A stretch of 34,315 bases of DNA from a virus. The first letter of the stretch is position 1. Each line of letters opens with the position of its first letter. The stretch spans positions 1 through 34,315 of IMG/VR virus record IMGVR_UViG_3300042375_000092; one strand, given 5' to 3'. The notes below the pieces were generated by a model. It made no database searches, had not been told where the DNA came from, and saw nothing but the letters and a program-made list of their open reading frames with translations. Made by a program: the position numbers and the translations under genes. Positions 16,160 to 23,112 of the stretch are shown here, in pieces.

Positions 16160-16191
16160 TTTGGTGGTATGGAATATTCGTTTTATCTTTG
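16160..16191 (+). promoter_or_regulatory. Bacteroidota-type promoter for the early/replication block
   Basis: TTTG (16160-16163), a 20-nt spacer and TATCTTTG (16184-16191) match the Bacteroidota primary-sigma consensus TTTG-N19-21-TANNTTTG exactly. It follows a terminator and a very A/T-rich stretch (about 16100-16158), and the first gene starts about 32 nt further on at 16224. The 201 nt between 16023 and 16223 hold only this terminator and promoter. Confidence 0.85.
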
Positions 16192-16223
16192 ATTTATCAA
16201 ATAACAATTAAAACTAAAAACAA

Positions 16224-16409
16224 ATGAAACCATCTGAATTAAAATTGCTCGAAAGTGTATATAACTTTATGGGCGCAAACGAAACCTTGCTTCAAAAAGA
16301 ATTTAGTAAAATTCCTGAAGTTGAAAAAAACTTTAGCTATCCACAATTTTGTTTAACAATTTATTCTAATTTAAATGAAAACAGTACAACCACCAAATCC
16401 ACCAAGTGA
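16224..16409 (+). CDS. Small early protein of unknown function
   Basis: This is the first gene after the early promoter. The 61-residue product is mostly helical (LKLLESVYNFMGANETLLQK) with a Ser/Thr/Asn-rich end. The leader before ATG 16224 is A-rich (AAAACAA), as usual in this genome. It overlaps the next tiny ORF by 35 nt. First early genes often act against host functions, but no motif supports any particular role. Confidence 0.55.
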   Translation: MKPSELKLLESVYNFMGANETLLQKEFSKIPEVEKNFSYPQFCLTIYSNLNENSTTTKSTK

Positions 16410-16476
16410 TTTTAATAACTGGATTAATTACATTTATTCACTAATAAAACAAAACTATGACACACCAAGAAATTAA
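16375..16476 (+). CDS. Tiny early ORF (33 residues)
   Basis: ATG 16375 opens a 33-codon frame, with a product starting MKTVQPPNPPSDFNNWINYI and ending DTPRN. The proline-rich start and aromatic middle look non-random, and it bridges the preceding gene and the next tiny frame with overlaps of 35 and 20 nt. No family is recognised. It is listed because overlap chaining is typical of real genes here. Confidence 0.4.
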   Translation: MKTVQPPNPPSDFNNWINYIYSLIKQNYDTPRN

Positions 16477-16543
16477 AGACGCAATCCTAATCTCAATCCT
16501 TATTATTGGCGCATTATTAGCCGACAACCTTTTAAACTTTTAA
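16457..16543 (+). CDS. Tiny membrane peptide (28 residues)
   Basis: ATG 16457 opens a 28-codon frame with a hydrophobic core (AILISILIIGALLADNLL) that could cross the membrane once. It ends 2 nt before ATG 16546. It might be a small inhibitor or a chance product of A/T-rich DNA; only the overlap pattern and the hydrophobic core support it. Confidence 0.4.
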   Translation: MTHQEIKDAILISILIIGALLADNLLNF

Positions 16544-16545
16544 TT

Positions 16546-16815
16546 ATGAAATTTAAAATCGAATCAACAGAAGAAATAGAAATTAACCTACCACTATTTT
16601 TTAAATTAAATAATGGTGTTATTCAGGATTCCTACTTTGCTATCCTTAAAGATGATTTAGCAATATCTAACTGGGGGGGTAGGGATATATTAATAGGCAG
16701 ATTTCCTGAGCATATAGCTAAATTAACACTTGATAAAGATTATCAGGAGGTTTCTAAAGAAGAATTTAAAACTAAATTAACCCAATCTTGTAACTATTTA
16801 ATCAATCTAATATGA
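16546..16815 (+). CDS. Hypothetical early protein
   Basis: The 89-residue product has a beta-rich first half (IESTEEIEINLPLFFKLNNG) and a helical end (VSKEEFKTKLTQSCNYLIN). The gene contains a run of seven G (16673-16679), rare in such AT-rich DNA and coding NWGGR. It overlaps the ERF gene by 4 nt, so it is probably translated together with the recombination genes. I recognise no family. Confidence 0.55.
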   Translation: MKFKIESTEEIEINLPLFFKLNNGVIQDSYFAILKDDLAISNWGGRDILIGRFPEHIAKLTLDKDYQEVSKEEFKTKLTQSCNYLINLI

Positions 16816-17360
16816 GTAATTTAATCAAAATTCAAAACGAACTAAAAGCACCAAAGAATCAAACGAATGCGTTTGGTAAGTACAAGTACAGAAGCTGCGA
16901 GGACATACTCGAAGCGGTTAAACCATTGCTTTCAAAGTATAATTGCCAACTTGTAATAAGCGATGCAATTAAGGAAGCTGGAGGGGTTATTTATTGCGAA
17001 AGTAGGATAGTATTTAAAGAATCAGTTAATCCACCATATACAGATGGGCAAGAAATAACGGTTACTGCCTGCGCAGGAATAGAACCTAATCGTAAAGGAA
17101 TGGACATAGCACAATCCTTCGGAGCATCAAGCAGCTATGCTAGAAAGTACGCATTAAATGGGTTATTTCTTATAGATGACACTAAGGATGCAGATGCTAC
17201 AAATGACCACGGTAGAGCAGAAAAACCTTTTATGACTGACCACCAAATGATATCTTTAGTAGCTAGATATAATGAAGGAGAAAGGGATGTATTCGAAAAA
17301 GCAAAAGCACATTTAGTTTTGAGAGACAAAGATTTACTAACTATAAAAGCAATGAAATAA
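16812..17360 (+). CDS. ERF-type single-strand annealing protein
   Basis: The 182-residue protein matches the ERF recombinase family, which anneals complementary single strands for phage recombination and genome circularisation. The family marks are the start (LIKIQNELKAPKNQTNAFGK), YKYRSCEDILEAVKPLL, and the block AQSFGASSSYARKYALNGLF followed by DDTKDADA (about residues 102-136). An exonuclease gene begins at its stop codon (TAATG), the usual annealing-protein/exonuclease pair. The short C-terminal part after the core is poorly conserved in the family. Confidence 0.88.
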   Translation: MSNLIKIQNELKAPKNQTNAFGKYKYRSCEDILEAVKPLLSKYNCQLVISDAIKEAGGVIYCESRIVFKESVNPPYTDGQEITVTACAGIEPNRKGMDIAQSFGASSSYARKYALNGLFLIDDTKDADATNDHGRAEKPFMTDHQMISLVARYNEGERDVFEKAKAHLVLRDKDLLTIKAMK

Positions 17361-18001
17361 TGATAGAACAATATTCAACAGAATGGTTTACCCAAAGAAT
17401 GGGAAAAATCACAAGTTCAACTATTTACAATTTAATGGTTGAGCCAAAACTAAAGTCTGAAGCAGGTAATTTAGCAGCAACTACTAAAGACTATTTAACA
17501 TCTAAACTAGCTGAAAGGCTTACAGGAGTACAAAGAGAATTTACTTCTAATGCAACTAATCACGGACTAGAATTAGAGAACGAAGCCATTAAATTTTATG
17601 AAGGTAAGACAGGTGCAACTGTAAAGTCAGGCGGTTATATTGAAATGATTAATGGATTGTATGGTGGCACACCTGATGGGTTAATAGAAGGCGGTGGTAT
17701 TATACAGGTTAAATGCCCTTACAACTATACGAATCATATTAACAATGGATTAATCGAAGGTCAAGAATATTTTAAGAAAAACTACAAACAGTACTATTGG
17801 CAATGTCAAAGCGATATGATGATTACCGAAAGTGAGTTTTGCGATTTTGTTTCGTATTGTCCTGAGATTGCAGATAACCTTAAAATGTTTATTTTTAGGA
17901 TTGAAGCTAATATTGAAGATATGCAATTACTTTTATCAAAGATTAATCAGGCGGGAGAATATATGAATAACCTTTATAACCAATTAACGAATGACAGATA
18001 A
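17360..18001 (+). CDS. YqaJ/lambda-exonuclease-type recombination nuclease
   Basis: The 213-residue protein pairs with the ERF protein by making single-stranded DNA from duplex ends. Family blocks are YSTEWFTQRMGKITSS at the start, HGLELENEAIKFYE (Glu71-Glu73 region), GGTPDGLI with Asp106, VKCP with Lys118, and YYWQCQSDMMI. The position two before Lys118 is Gln116, where lambda exonuclease and most YqaJ proteins have Glu in a metal site. This could reduce activity or be a tolerated variant. It shares one base with the ERF gene and overlaps the next by 11 nt. Confidence 0.85.
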   Translation: MIEQYSTEWFTQRMGKITSSTIYNLMVEPKLKSEAGNLAATTKDYLTSKLAERLTGVQREFTSNATNHGLELENEAIKFYEGKTGATVKSGGYIEMINGLYGGTPDGLIEGGGIIQVKCPYNYTNHINNGLIEGQEYFKKNYKQYYWQCQSDMMITESEFCDFVSYCPEIADNLKMFIFRIEANIEDMQLLLSKINQAGEYMNNLYNQLTNDR

Positions 18002-18368
18002 CCTAAAGACAATTTTAAAATACATTCAAATTTATACAAGTTGCAGTAATTATGATTTAGAAAAAATTGCTTTATTATTTGATAGATACCCTTTAGAGAA
18101 AATAAAAGTAAAGGTAATTGAGAAAGAAAAAAAGGTATTTGTTAAAGGTAAAAACGACTTAGACTATTGGACAATTAATTATTTAAAAGAAAATAATATA
18201 ACTTACGAACAATTAACAGAGAATAATCGTAAATATGAAACTGTTAAGCGTAGGGTAGAATTTTCAAAAGCAGCTAGAGAAAATGGATTTATTTTAACCG
18301 ATATTGGAAGAAAATTAAAAATGCACCATTCTAGTATCATTCACTTAGTCAACCACTTTAAACCTTAA
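17991..18368 (+). CDS. DnaA C-terminal-domain-like DNA-binding protein
   Basis: The last about 40 residues of this 125-residue protein (EFSKAARENGFILTDIGRKL and MHHSSIIHLVNHFK) match the helix-turn-helix of DnaA domain IV, where the HHS-SIIH part reads the DnaA box. No ATPase domain is present. The first 90 residues are helical and charged, with no recognised domain. Such proteins might bind the phage origin or host DnaA boxes to attract or block host replication. It lies between the recombination and helicase genes, which agrees with a replication role. Confidence 0.7.
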   Translation: MTDNLKTILKYIQIYTSCSNYDLEKIALLFDRYPLEKIKVKVIEKEKKVFVKGKNDLDYWTINYLKENNITYEQLTENNRKYETVKRRVEFSKAARENGFILTDIGRKLKMHHSSIIHLVNHFKP

Positions 18369-18370
18369 AT

Positions 18371-18625
18371 ATGACAACACCAACAAATCAGAATGCAGAA
18401 GTATTAAATTTGCTTCTAACTGAAAAAAGACAAACAAGTTTAAACCTTGTAATGAACGGTATTTTAAACCCAACTGCCAGGATAACCAACCTGAGAAAGA
18501 TGGGAGTAAATATCATATGCGATTTAATCAAGCATACCAATAAGTTTGGTAGAACTATTCATTATGGAGAATTCTCTATTTTGAATAAAAAAGATGCTAG
18601 AAAAATTTACACTCAAATTAATTAA
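18371..18625 (+). CDS. Helix-turn-helix protein
   Basis: The 84-residue protein has a central helix-turn-helix-like stretch (LLTEKRQTSLNLVMNGILNP then ARITNLRKMGVNIICDLIKH) of a type common in small phage proteins. A beta end follows (TIHYGEFSILNKKDARKIY) that could be a wing. It starts 2 nt after the previous stop codon and is followed by a GC-rich hairpin. It may be a transcription regulator of the early region or a replication accessory protein. Confidence 0.6.
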   Translation: MTTPTNQNAEVLNLLLTEKRQTSLNLVMNGILNPTARITNLRKMGVNIICDLIKHTNKFGRTIHYGEFSILNKKDARKIYTQIN

Positions 18626-18632
18626 TTAACTT

Positions 18633-18653
18633 GGGGTGGTTAATCGCCACCCC
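18633..18653 (+). terminator. GC-rich hairpin, weak terminator or mRNA structure
   Basis: GGGGTGG (18633-18639) pairs perfectly with CCACCCC (18647-18653) around a 7-nt loop. The following bases TTAAATTTAA are only moderately T-rich, so full termination is doubtful. It stands between two HTH genes. Confidence 0.5.
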
Positions 18654-18666
18654 TTAAATTTAACTT

Positions 18667-18897
18667 ATGATTAACATTAAAAAAGATATTTTAGAGTATA
18701 GAATAAATAATTCAGCAAAGATTTTTTATATTTACCTTGAGCATACCAAACGTACAAATAAATCAAATGCTTATTATGCAGATGCTTTTGAAGTATCTAC
18801 AATGACAGTAAATAACTGGTTAAATGAATTAAAAGATACAGGGCTAATAGAAATAACATTTGAGGATAACAAACGTAAAATAAAAATAAATGAATAA
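18667..18897 (+). CDS. Small winged-helix protein
   Basis: The 76-residue protein reads as a winged helix of the kind found in replication initiators and GntR/MarR-like regulators: ILEYRINNSAKIFYIYLEH, then NAYYADAFEVSTMTVNNWLN (recognition helix) and ELKDTGLIEITFEDNKRKI (wing). It overlaps the next gene by 8 nt, and the pair may together act like a two-domain initiator or helicase loader. No dimerisation or effector domain is present. Confidence 0.65.
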   Translation: MINIKKDILEYRINNSAKIFYIYLEHTKRTNKSNAYYADAFEVSTMTVNNWLNELKDTGLIEITFEDNKRKIKINE

Positions 18898-19324
18898 ATC
18901 TTATTACTTTAGCCACGATTATAATTCGGCAAATGATGTTAAAATCTTATTTTTAAGGCAGCAACTAGGGATGGAAGGATATGGGATATATTGGTTCTTA
19001 GTTGAGAACCTTGCACAAGCAGGTGGAATTTTACCTTTAAATATTACTCCAGTTCTAGCGATGCAGATGCAAACAAACGAAGTAAAAGTCAAAGCAGTTA
19101 TTGAGGAATTTAATTTATTTACTATTGCTGAAGATGGTTTCTTTTCTCGAAGATTAAATGACCATTTAGGATTAAGAAAAAAGCTAAGCGATAAAGGTAA
19201 ATTAGGTGCAGCTTTACGTTGGAAAAATGGGGGGGCTATTACCCTCCCTAATGGGGAGGCTTATGCAAAGAAAGAAAGTAAAGAAATAAATAAAGGGGAT
19301 TTTTTAACAAAAATAGTTCTTTAA
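18890..19324 (+). CDS. DUF4373 (Lin1244/Lin1753-like) replication protein, short form
   Basis: The 144-residue protein opens with YYFSHDYNSANDVKILFLRQ and continues with GMEGYGIYWFLVENLAQAGG, hallmarks of DUF4373 proteins found before helicase genes in phages and plasmids and thought to be related to DnaD-like loaders. Most relatives that I know of are longer; this one ends soon after the first domain in a Lys-rich tail. Near the 3' end lies a run of seven G (19229-19235) followed by a small hairpin (CCTCCC/GGGAGG, 19243-19259), a possible slippage spot. After it, 128 nt without a gene precede dnaB; I see no clear promoter there. Confidence 0.7.
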   Translation: MNKSYYFSHDYNSANDVKILFLRQQLGMEGYGIYWFLVENLAQAGGILPLNITPVLAMQMQTNEVKVKAVIEEFNLFTIAEDGFFSRRLNDHLGLRKKLSDKGKLGAALRWKNGGAITLPNGEAYAKKESKEINKGDFLTKIVL

Positions 19325-19452
19325 TACAATTTTAGTTATCAAATGAGTATAAGTATCATTTAAACGCATTTTAAGATATCAAGGTTTGATTTTAAATAAC
19401 TTTTGAGGGAATCTATCACGAATACATTAACCAACCTAAAAACAGGCTTAAA

Positions 19453-20775
19453 ATGGCTAAACAACCACCAAACAATAAAGATGTCGAAGATAGGATTCTA
19501 GGAGTACTATTGATTGAACAGAATTCAGTTCATACATATATAGCTAAAATTACAAGTGAGTTCTTTTACCAAACTAAAAACCAATTAATATTTAAAGCGA
19601 TTCAGTCACTTTATGATAAAATGTCTGCTATTGATATTGTAACAGTATCACAATACTTGACAAATAAAAAAGAGATGGATTTAGTTGGCGGTGCTTATGA
19701 GATAGTAAAGTTAACCAATAATGTAACCGGCAGCAGTTCAATGAATGATTGGATATTAATACTTCAGCAAAACTATCTTCAAAGAAAAGGAATTACAATA
19801 GGTCAGGAATTAGTAAATGATTCTTATGTAGGCGATATTGAAAACCATTTAAATAATGCTTCAACTAAGATTTTAAATGCTCAAGAAAGCATCTATAAAA
19901 ATAGTGAGAAAGGTATGGCTCATTACATAATGAGTCTAGCAAAAGAAAGGGATGCAGTAATAGAAAATGGGCAAATAGGAATAGATACAGGATGGGAAAG
20001 TTTAAACAAGTATATAAGCGGATGGGTTAACCCTGATTTAATAATCCTAGCAGCTAGACCGGCACAAGGTAAAACTGCCTTTATGCTAAATGCAATATTA
20101 AACGTACTTAAACAAGACAAGCCAGTAGGCATATTTAGTTTAGAAATGAGCGGAGAACAATTAGTTAACAGGTTAATAAGTTTGGATTCCGGCATTGCAC
20201 ATCATTTGCTAAGAAATAATAATTTAACAGAAGCGCATAAATTTATGTTAATGGCTTCTGAGGGTAGATTGCAGAAAGCAAAATTATACATTGATGACAC
20301 ACCAAGTTTAAACATTAGAGACCTAAGAAGCAAGGCAGCGATACTTAAAAGAAAATATCAAATTGAGTTCTTATGTGTTGATTATCTGCAACTTATGAGC
20401 GGAGTAGATAGGAAAGGGAATAGAGAAAGTGAGATTGCAGAAATAAGTAGAGGATGTAAAATAATAGCAAAGGAATTAAATATACCAGTACTTGCATTAA
20501 GTCAATTAAGTAGAGCAGTTGAAAGCAGAAACGATAAAATGCCACAGTTATCCGATCTTAGAGAAAGCGGTGGTATAGAACAAGATGCTGATTCGGTTAT
20601 CTTTTTAATGCGACCTGAGACATACGGAATAAGAGAAATAGAAGTTGATGGTATGACACATAATGCAGAAGGTAAATGTATAGTTAAGATAGCTAAAAAT
20701 AGACACGGAAGTTTAAAAAACATACCATTTCAATTTATAGGAGAAAGAATGGAATTTAAAGAAATGATATTATGA
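19453..20775 (+). CDS. dnaB: Replicative DNA helicase DnaB
   Basis: The 440-residue protein has the standard length and both DnaB domains. The N-terminal domain begins with DVEDRILGVLLIEQNSVHTY. The RecA-like C-terminal motor has a Walker A block ARPAQGKTAF (about residues 201-210), FSLEMSGEQLVNRLIS, the Walker B/H1 block FLCVDYLQLMSG, ALSQLSRAVESR and SDLRESGGIEQDADSVIFL. It unwinds the phage replication fork as a hexamer. The upstream small winged-helix and DUF4373 proteins are candidate loaders. The stop codon overlaps the next gene by 4 nt. No intein or primase domain is fused, and no DNA polymerase gene is found, so host polymerase is probably used. Confidence 0.93.
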   Translation: MAKQPPNNKDVEDRILGVLLIEQNSVHTYIAKITSEFFYQTKNQLIFKAIQSLYDKMSAIDIVTVSQYLTNKKEMDLVGGAYEIVKLTNNVTGSSSMNDWILILQQNYLQRKGITIGQELVNDSYVGDIENHLNNASTKILNAQESIYKNSEKGMAHYIMSLAKERDAVIENGQIGIDTGWESLNKYISGWVNPDLIILAARPAQGKTAFMLNAILNVLKQDKPVGIFSLEMSGEQLVNRLISLDSGIAHHLLRNNNLTEAHKFMLMASEGRLQKAKLYIDDTPSLNIRDLRSKAAILKRKYQIEFLCVDYLQLMSGVDRKGNRESEIAEISRGCKIIAKELNIPVLALSQLSRAVESRNDKMPQLSDLRESGGIEQDADSVIFLMRPETYGIREIEVDGMTHNAEGKCIVKIAKNRHGSLKNIPFQFIGERMEFKEMIL

Positions 20776-21533
20776 AAAGATTTATCAGCTTTAGCGGTGG
20801 AGTAGAAAGTACTACAATGTGTATTTTATATGGCAAAGGTGCAACTGCTATATGGTGCGATACTGGTGCAGAGCATAATGAAATGTATGAAAGGATTAAT
20901 TATGTAGAAGATAAATTAAAAGAGTTACACAAAGAAGATTTTAATTTAGTAAAAGTTAGTAATGAAAAATATATAGGATTAGAGCATTATGCTAAAAAGC
21001 AAAAGTTTATGCCTTCAGGTCAAGCAAGATATTGTACAAGACTTTTTAAGATTGAGCCAATAGATAACTTTTTACATAATCAAGGAGAATGTGAATTAAT
21101 GATAGGTTTTAATGCAGATGAAGAAGGTAGAACTGGTAACTTAGAATTAAAGTCAAATGTTAAATATAGTTATCCTTTAATTGAAAATGGTTTAAATAGA
21201 AATGATTGCGAAGATATTTTAAAACTAAATAATCTACATCCTGAGTTTCCAGTATATATGTTAAGAGGTGGTTGTCGAATGTGCTTCTTTAAATCAGAGA
21301 AAGAATACAGAGCAATGTATCATTTAAATAATAAAGAGTTTAATGAAATGATTGAGTTTGAAGAAGGTATGCAGGATAAAAGATTAAAGTATTATTCTAT
21401 TATGGGCAATGGTAAAAGTCTCAGACAGTTAGCTGAAGAATGTAAACAAGAGAAATTAATGTTTAATGAAATAGAAACACTTTATAAATCATTAAAGAAA
21501 GAAACTTCTTGCGGTGCTTTTTGTCACAGATAA
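20772..21533 (+). CDS. PP-loop ATPase, phosphoadenosine phosphosulfate reductase-like
   Basis: The 253-residue protein has an N-terminal PP-loop (FISFSGGVESTT, residues 4-15) that binds ATP and activates a substrate by adenylation. Conserved cysteines occur in ARYCTRLF, in GGCRMCFF and in the last residues (SCGAFCHR), a pattern that could hold zinc or an iron-sulfur cluster. The family includes PAPS reductases, DndC of phosphorothioate modification and tRNA thiolation enzymes. Phage members are common but mostly uncharacterised. Its place right after the helicase suggests nucleic-acid modification or protection from host nucleases rather than sulfate metabolism. That role is inference, since other dnd genes are absent. 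Confidence 0.75.
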   Translation: MKRFISFSGGVESTTMCILYGKGATAIWCDTGAEHNEMYERINYVEDKLKELHKEDFNLVKVSNEKYIGLEHYAKKQKFMPSGQARYCTRLFKIEPIDNFLHNQGECELMIGFNADEEGRTGNLELKSNVKYSYPLIENGLNRNDCEDILKLNNLHPEFPVYMLRGGCRMCFFKSEKEYRAMYHLNNKEFNEMIEFEEGMQDKRLKYYSIMGNGKSLRQLAEECKQEKLMFNEIETLYKSLKKETSCGAFCHR

Positions 21534-21964
21534 ATTAATGACGATAATTCGGAATATTTCCGACATAAGCAATATTTTATGACGAAGTCGGTATTAAAAT
21601 AGTGCCAAATTAAGAAGTTATACTGCGCATATTCTAACATTATTAAACTTTATTTGTTACAATAGCTTACATATTATGAACTATTTGATTAACATTTTGC
21701 ATGAATTTTTCTAAATATTGATTATTAAAAAAAACAAATATGAATGAATAACTGGTCATTAATGTCACAAATTTATCGATATGTGTGACATATAAGACAC
21801 ATTAGAAAGTGCAATATCTTGCATTATTGCACATACAAAAGTGCATTTTACATTTAATTGTACAACAAAGTGCATTGTGCGACACTTTAATCGACATTAA
21901 AACTAGGTGCAAAAGAATATAAATAGGCGCATATCAATAAAATATATTTAAAAACATATAAATT
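21534..21964. other. Gene-free control region; origin or operator candidate
   Basis: This 431-nt stretch is the only long gene-free part of the genome and has no ORF of useful size. It contains three exact AAAGTGCA repeats (21806, 21838, 21867), further GTGCA/GTGCG-like sites at 21876 and 21907, an 8-bp inverted repeat GTGCAATA/TATTGCAC (21809-21816 and 21825-21832), a second one ATGTCACA/TGTGACAT (21762-21769 and 21784-21791), and a palindrome TCGGAA-TAT-TTCCGA (21549-21563). A/T-rich runs flank both sides. Spaced repeats next to DnaB and a DnaA-C-like gene fit a replication origin; paired inverted repeats fit operators. I found no exact TANNTTTG promoter here. Confidence 0.6.
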
Positions 21965-22168
21965 ATGACACCAAAACAAAAAGCAGTAGAATTATTTGAT
22001 ATGATGTTATACAATGATGGAGATAAATACCACCATTGCAGCCATTATGTAGGAAAAAATTGTGCTTTAATAGCAATAGACGAAGTATTAAAATATTCTA
22101 AAGCACACGGATTTATTGGATTAACAGAAGAATATCAACAAATTAAAACTGAAATAGAAAAATTATGA
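21965..22168 (+). CDS. Small conserved phage protein, unknown function
   Basis: The 67-residue product (start MTPKQKAVELFDMMLYNDGD) with CALIAIDEVLKYSK in the middle belongs to a type of short protein often found in Bacteroidota phages; no role is known to me. A Cys/His-containing stretch (YHHCSHYVGKNC) could bind metal. It is the first gene after the control region and overlaps the next by 4 nt. Confidence 0.55.
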   Translation: MTPKQKAVELFDMMLYNDGDKYHHCSHYVGKNCALIAIDEVLKYSKAHGFIGLTEEYQQIKTEIEKL

Positions 22169-22476
22169 AAACTGCAATGCAAGAATTATTAAGTGAAATG
22201 TCTTACCCAAATTGGGATAAATTATCTTTTGATGCTAGATATCAGATTTTTGATATACTACTTAAAAAAGAAAAGGAACAAATAATAAATGCTCACGGAC
22301 TTAGATATTCAGATATTACAAAAGAAACAGTAAACGGAGAGCAGTATTATAACAAAACATTTAACCAAGAGCCTAAAAAAGAATATGGACCAAGTAAAAA
22401 ATATCTTAAAAAGCAAAAAGAATTAATAGAAGATTTTGTATGGAATAAAATAAATAAAAATAACCAAAACAAATAA
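22165..22476 (+). CDS. Small helical protein, unknown function
   Basis: The 103-residue protein is charged and mainly helical. It starts MKTAMQELLSEMSYPNWDKL, has a middle KEKEQIINAHGLRYSD and a Lys/Asn-rich end. The GEQYYNKTF stretch resembles small phage proteins of unknown role in Bacteroidota phages. It starts in an ATGA overlap and ends 2 nt before the next gene, so translation is probably coupled along the set of small genes. Confidence 0.5.
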   Translation: MKTAMQELLSEMSYPNWDKLSFDARYQIFDILLKKEKEQIINAHGLRYSDITKETVNGEQYYNKTFNQEPKKEYGPSKKYLKKQKELIEDFVWNKINKNNQNK

Positions 22477-22478
22477 AT

Positions 22479-22673
22479 ATGTTTGACATAACAATGTGTA
22501 AAGGACAAATAGGTATAATTAATTGCCCTCATAAAGAAAATTGTTACAGGTTTACTGCAAAAGCAGATGAACTATATCAAAGTTACTTTATAGAATTACC
22601 ATTAATAAATGGCAAGTGCGACCATTACTGGGGAGAAGATGGAGAAAAGATATGGAGTACTAAAGAAAGATAG
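22479..22673 (+). CDS. Small cysteine-rich protein, possible zinc binder
   Basis: The 64-residue product has cysteines at 8, 16, 22 and 47 (MFDITMCKGQ... CPHKENCYRF ... GKCDHYW), with nearby histidines, suggesting a small metal site. No family name is known to me. Behind it, 50 nt without a gene hold a repeated ATAACTTT motif, with TAACTTTA at 22701, a weak promoter-like element. Confidence 0.5.
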   Translation: MFDITMCKGQIGIINCPHKENCYRFTAKADELYQSYFIELPLINGKCDHYWGEDGEKIWSTKER

Positions 22674-22723
22674 TATTGATAACTTTTTTATTAATGTGAA
22701 TAACTTTATTTTAATTTTATTTT

Positions 22724-23101
22724 ATGTTAGAGAGAGACTTACACAGGTTAGTTTGCGACTACATACGTAAAATCTACCCATACGTTATATTTAGAACTGA
22801 CTTTAGTTCAGGAATGAGAATGAGTATAGGGATGGCAAAGCGACACAAAGCACTCCAGTATTCAAATGCTTATCCTGATTTATTTATTGCTGAGCCTAAA
22901 GGCAATTATGCAGGATTATTTATAGAATTAAAAACAGTTAATAACGTAGTATTTAAAAAAGACGGAACAATGCGAAAGAATGAACACCATCAAGAACAAG
23001 AGGTAATGATGATGAAGCTAAGAGGCAAGGGATATAAGGCAGAGTTTGGGCAAGGATTTGGACATACAATTAAAATAATAAATGAATATCTTAACCAATA
23101 A
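22724..23101 (+). CDS. VRR-NUC domain nuclease
   Basis: The 125-residue protein is a PD-(D/E)xK nuclease of the VRR-NUC type. The catalytic core is YPDLFIAEPKGNYAGLFIEL followed by K, with Asp52, Glu68 and Lys70. The N-terminus (LHRLVCDYIRKIYPYVIFRT) and the late HHQEQEVMMMKLRGKGYKAE also match the family. Stand-alone phage members cut branched DNA and may act as Holliday-junction resolvases needed before packaging. It precedes the SSB-like gene by 11 nt. Confidence 0.85.
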   Translation: MLERDLHRLVCDYIRKIYPYVIFRTDFSSGMRMSIGMAKRHKALQYSNAYPDLFIAEPKGNYAGLFIELKTVNNVVFKKDGTMRKNEHHQEQEVMMMKLRGKGYKAEFGQGFGHTIKIINEYLNQ

Positions 23102-23112
23102 AAACAAATTAA

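Noticed and set aside
19385-19405. Promoter-like TTTG and TAACTTTTG before dnaB
   Set aside because: The spacing is only 8 nt and the -7 element has one extra T, so it does not match TTTG-N19-21-TANNTTTG.
21676-21714. 12-codon ORF in the control region
   Set aside because: It is too short and has no overlap with a neighbour or conserved feature.
22676-22708. Possible promoter TTG-N22-TAACTTTA before the VRR-NUC gene
   Set aside because: The last base and the spacing both deviate; A/T-rich DNA gives such matches often. It is mentioned only within a gene entry.
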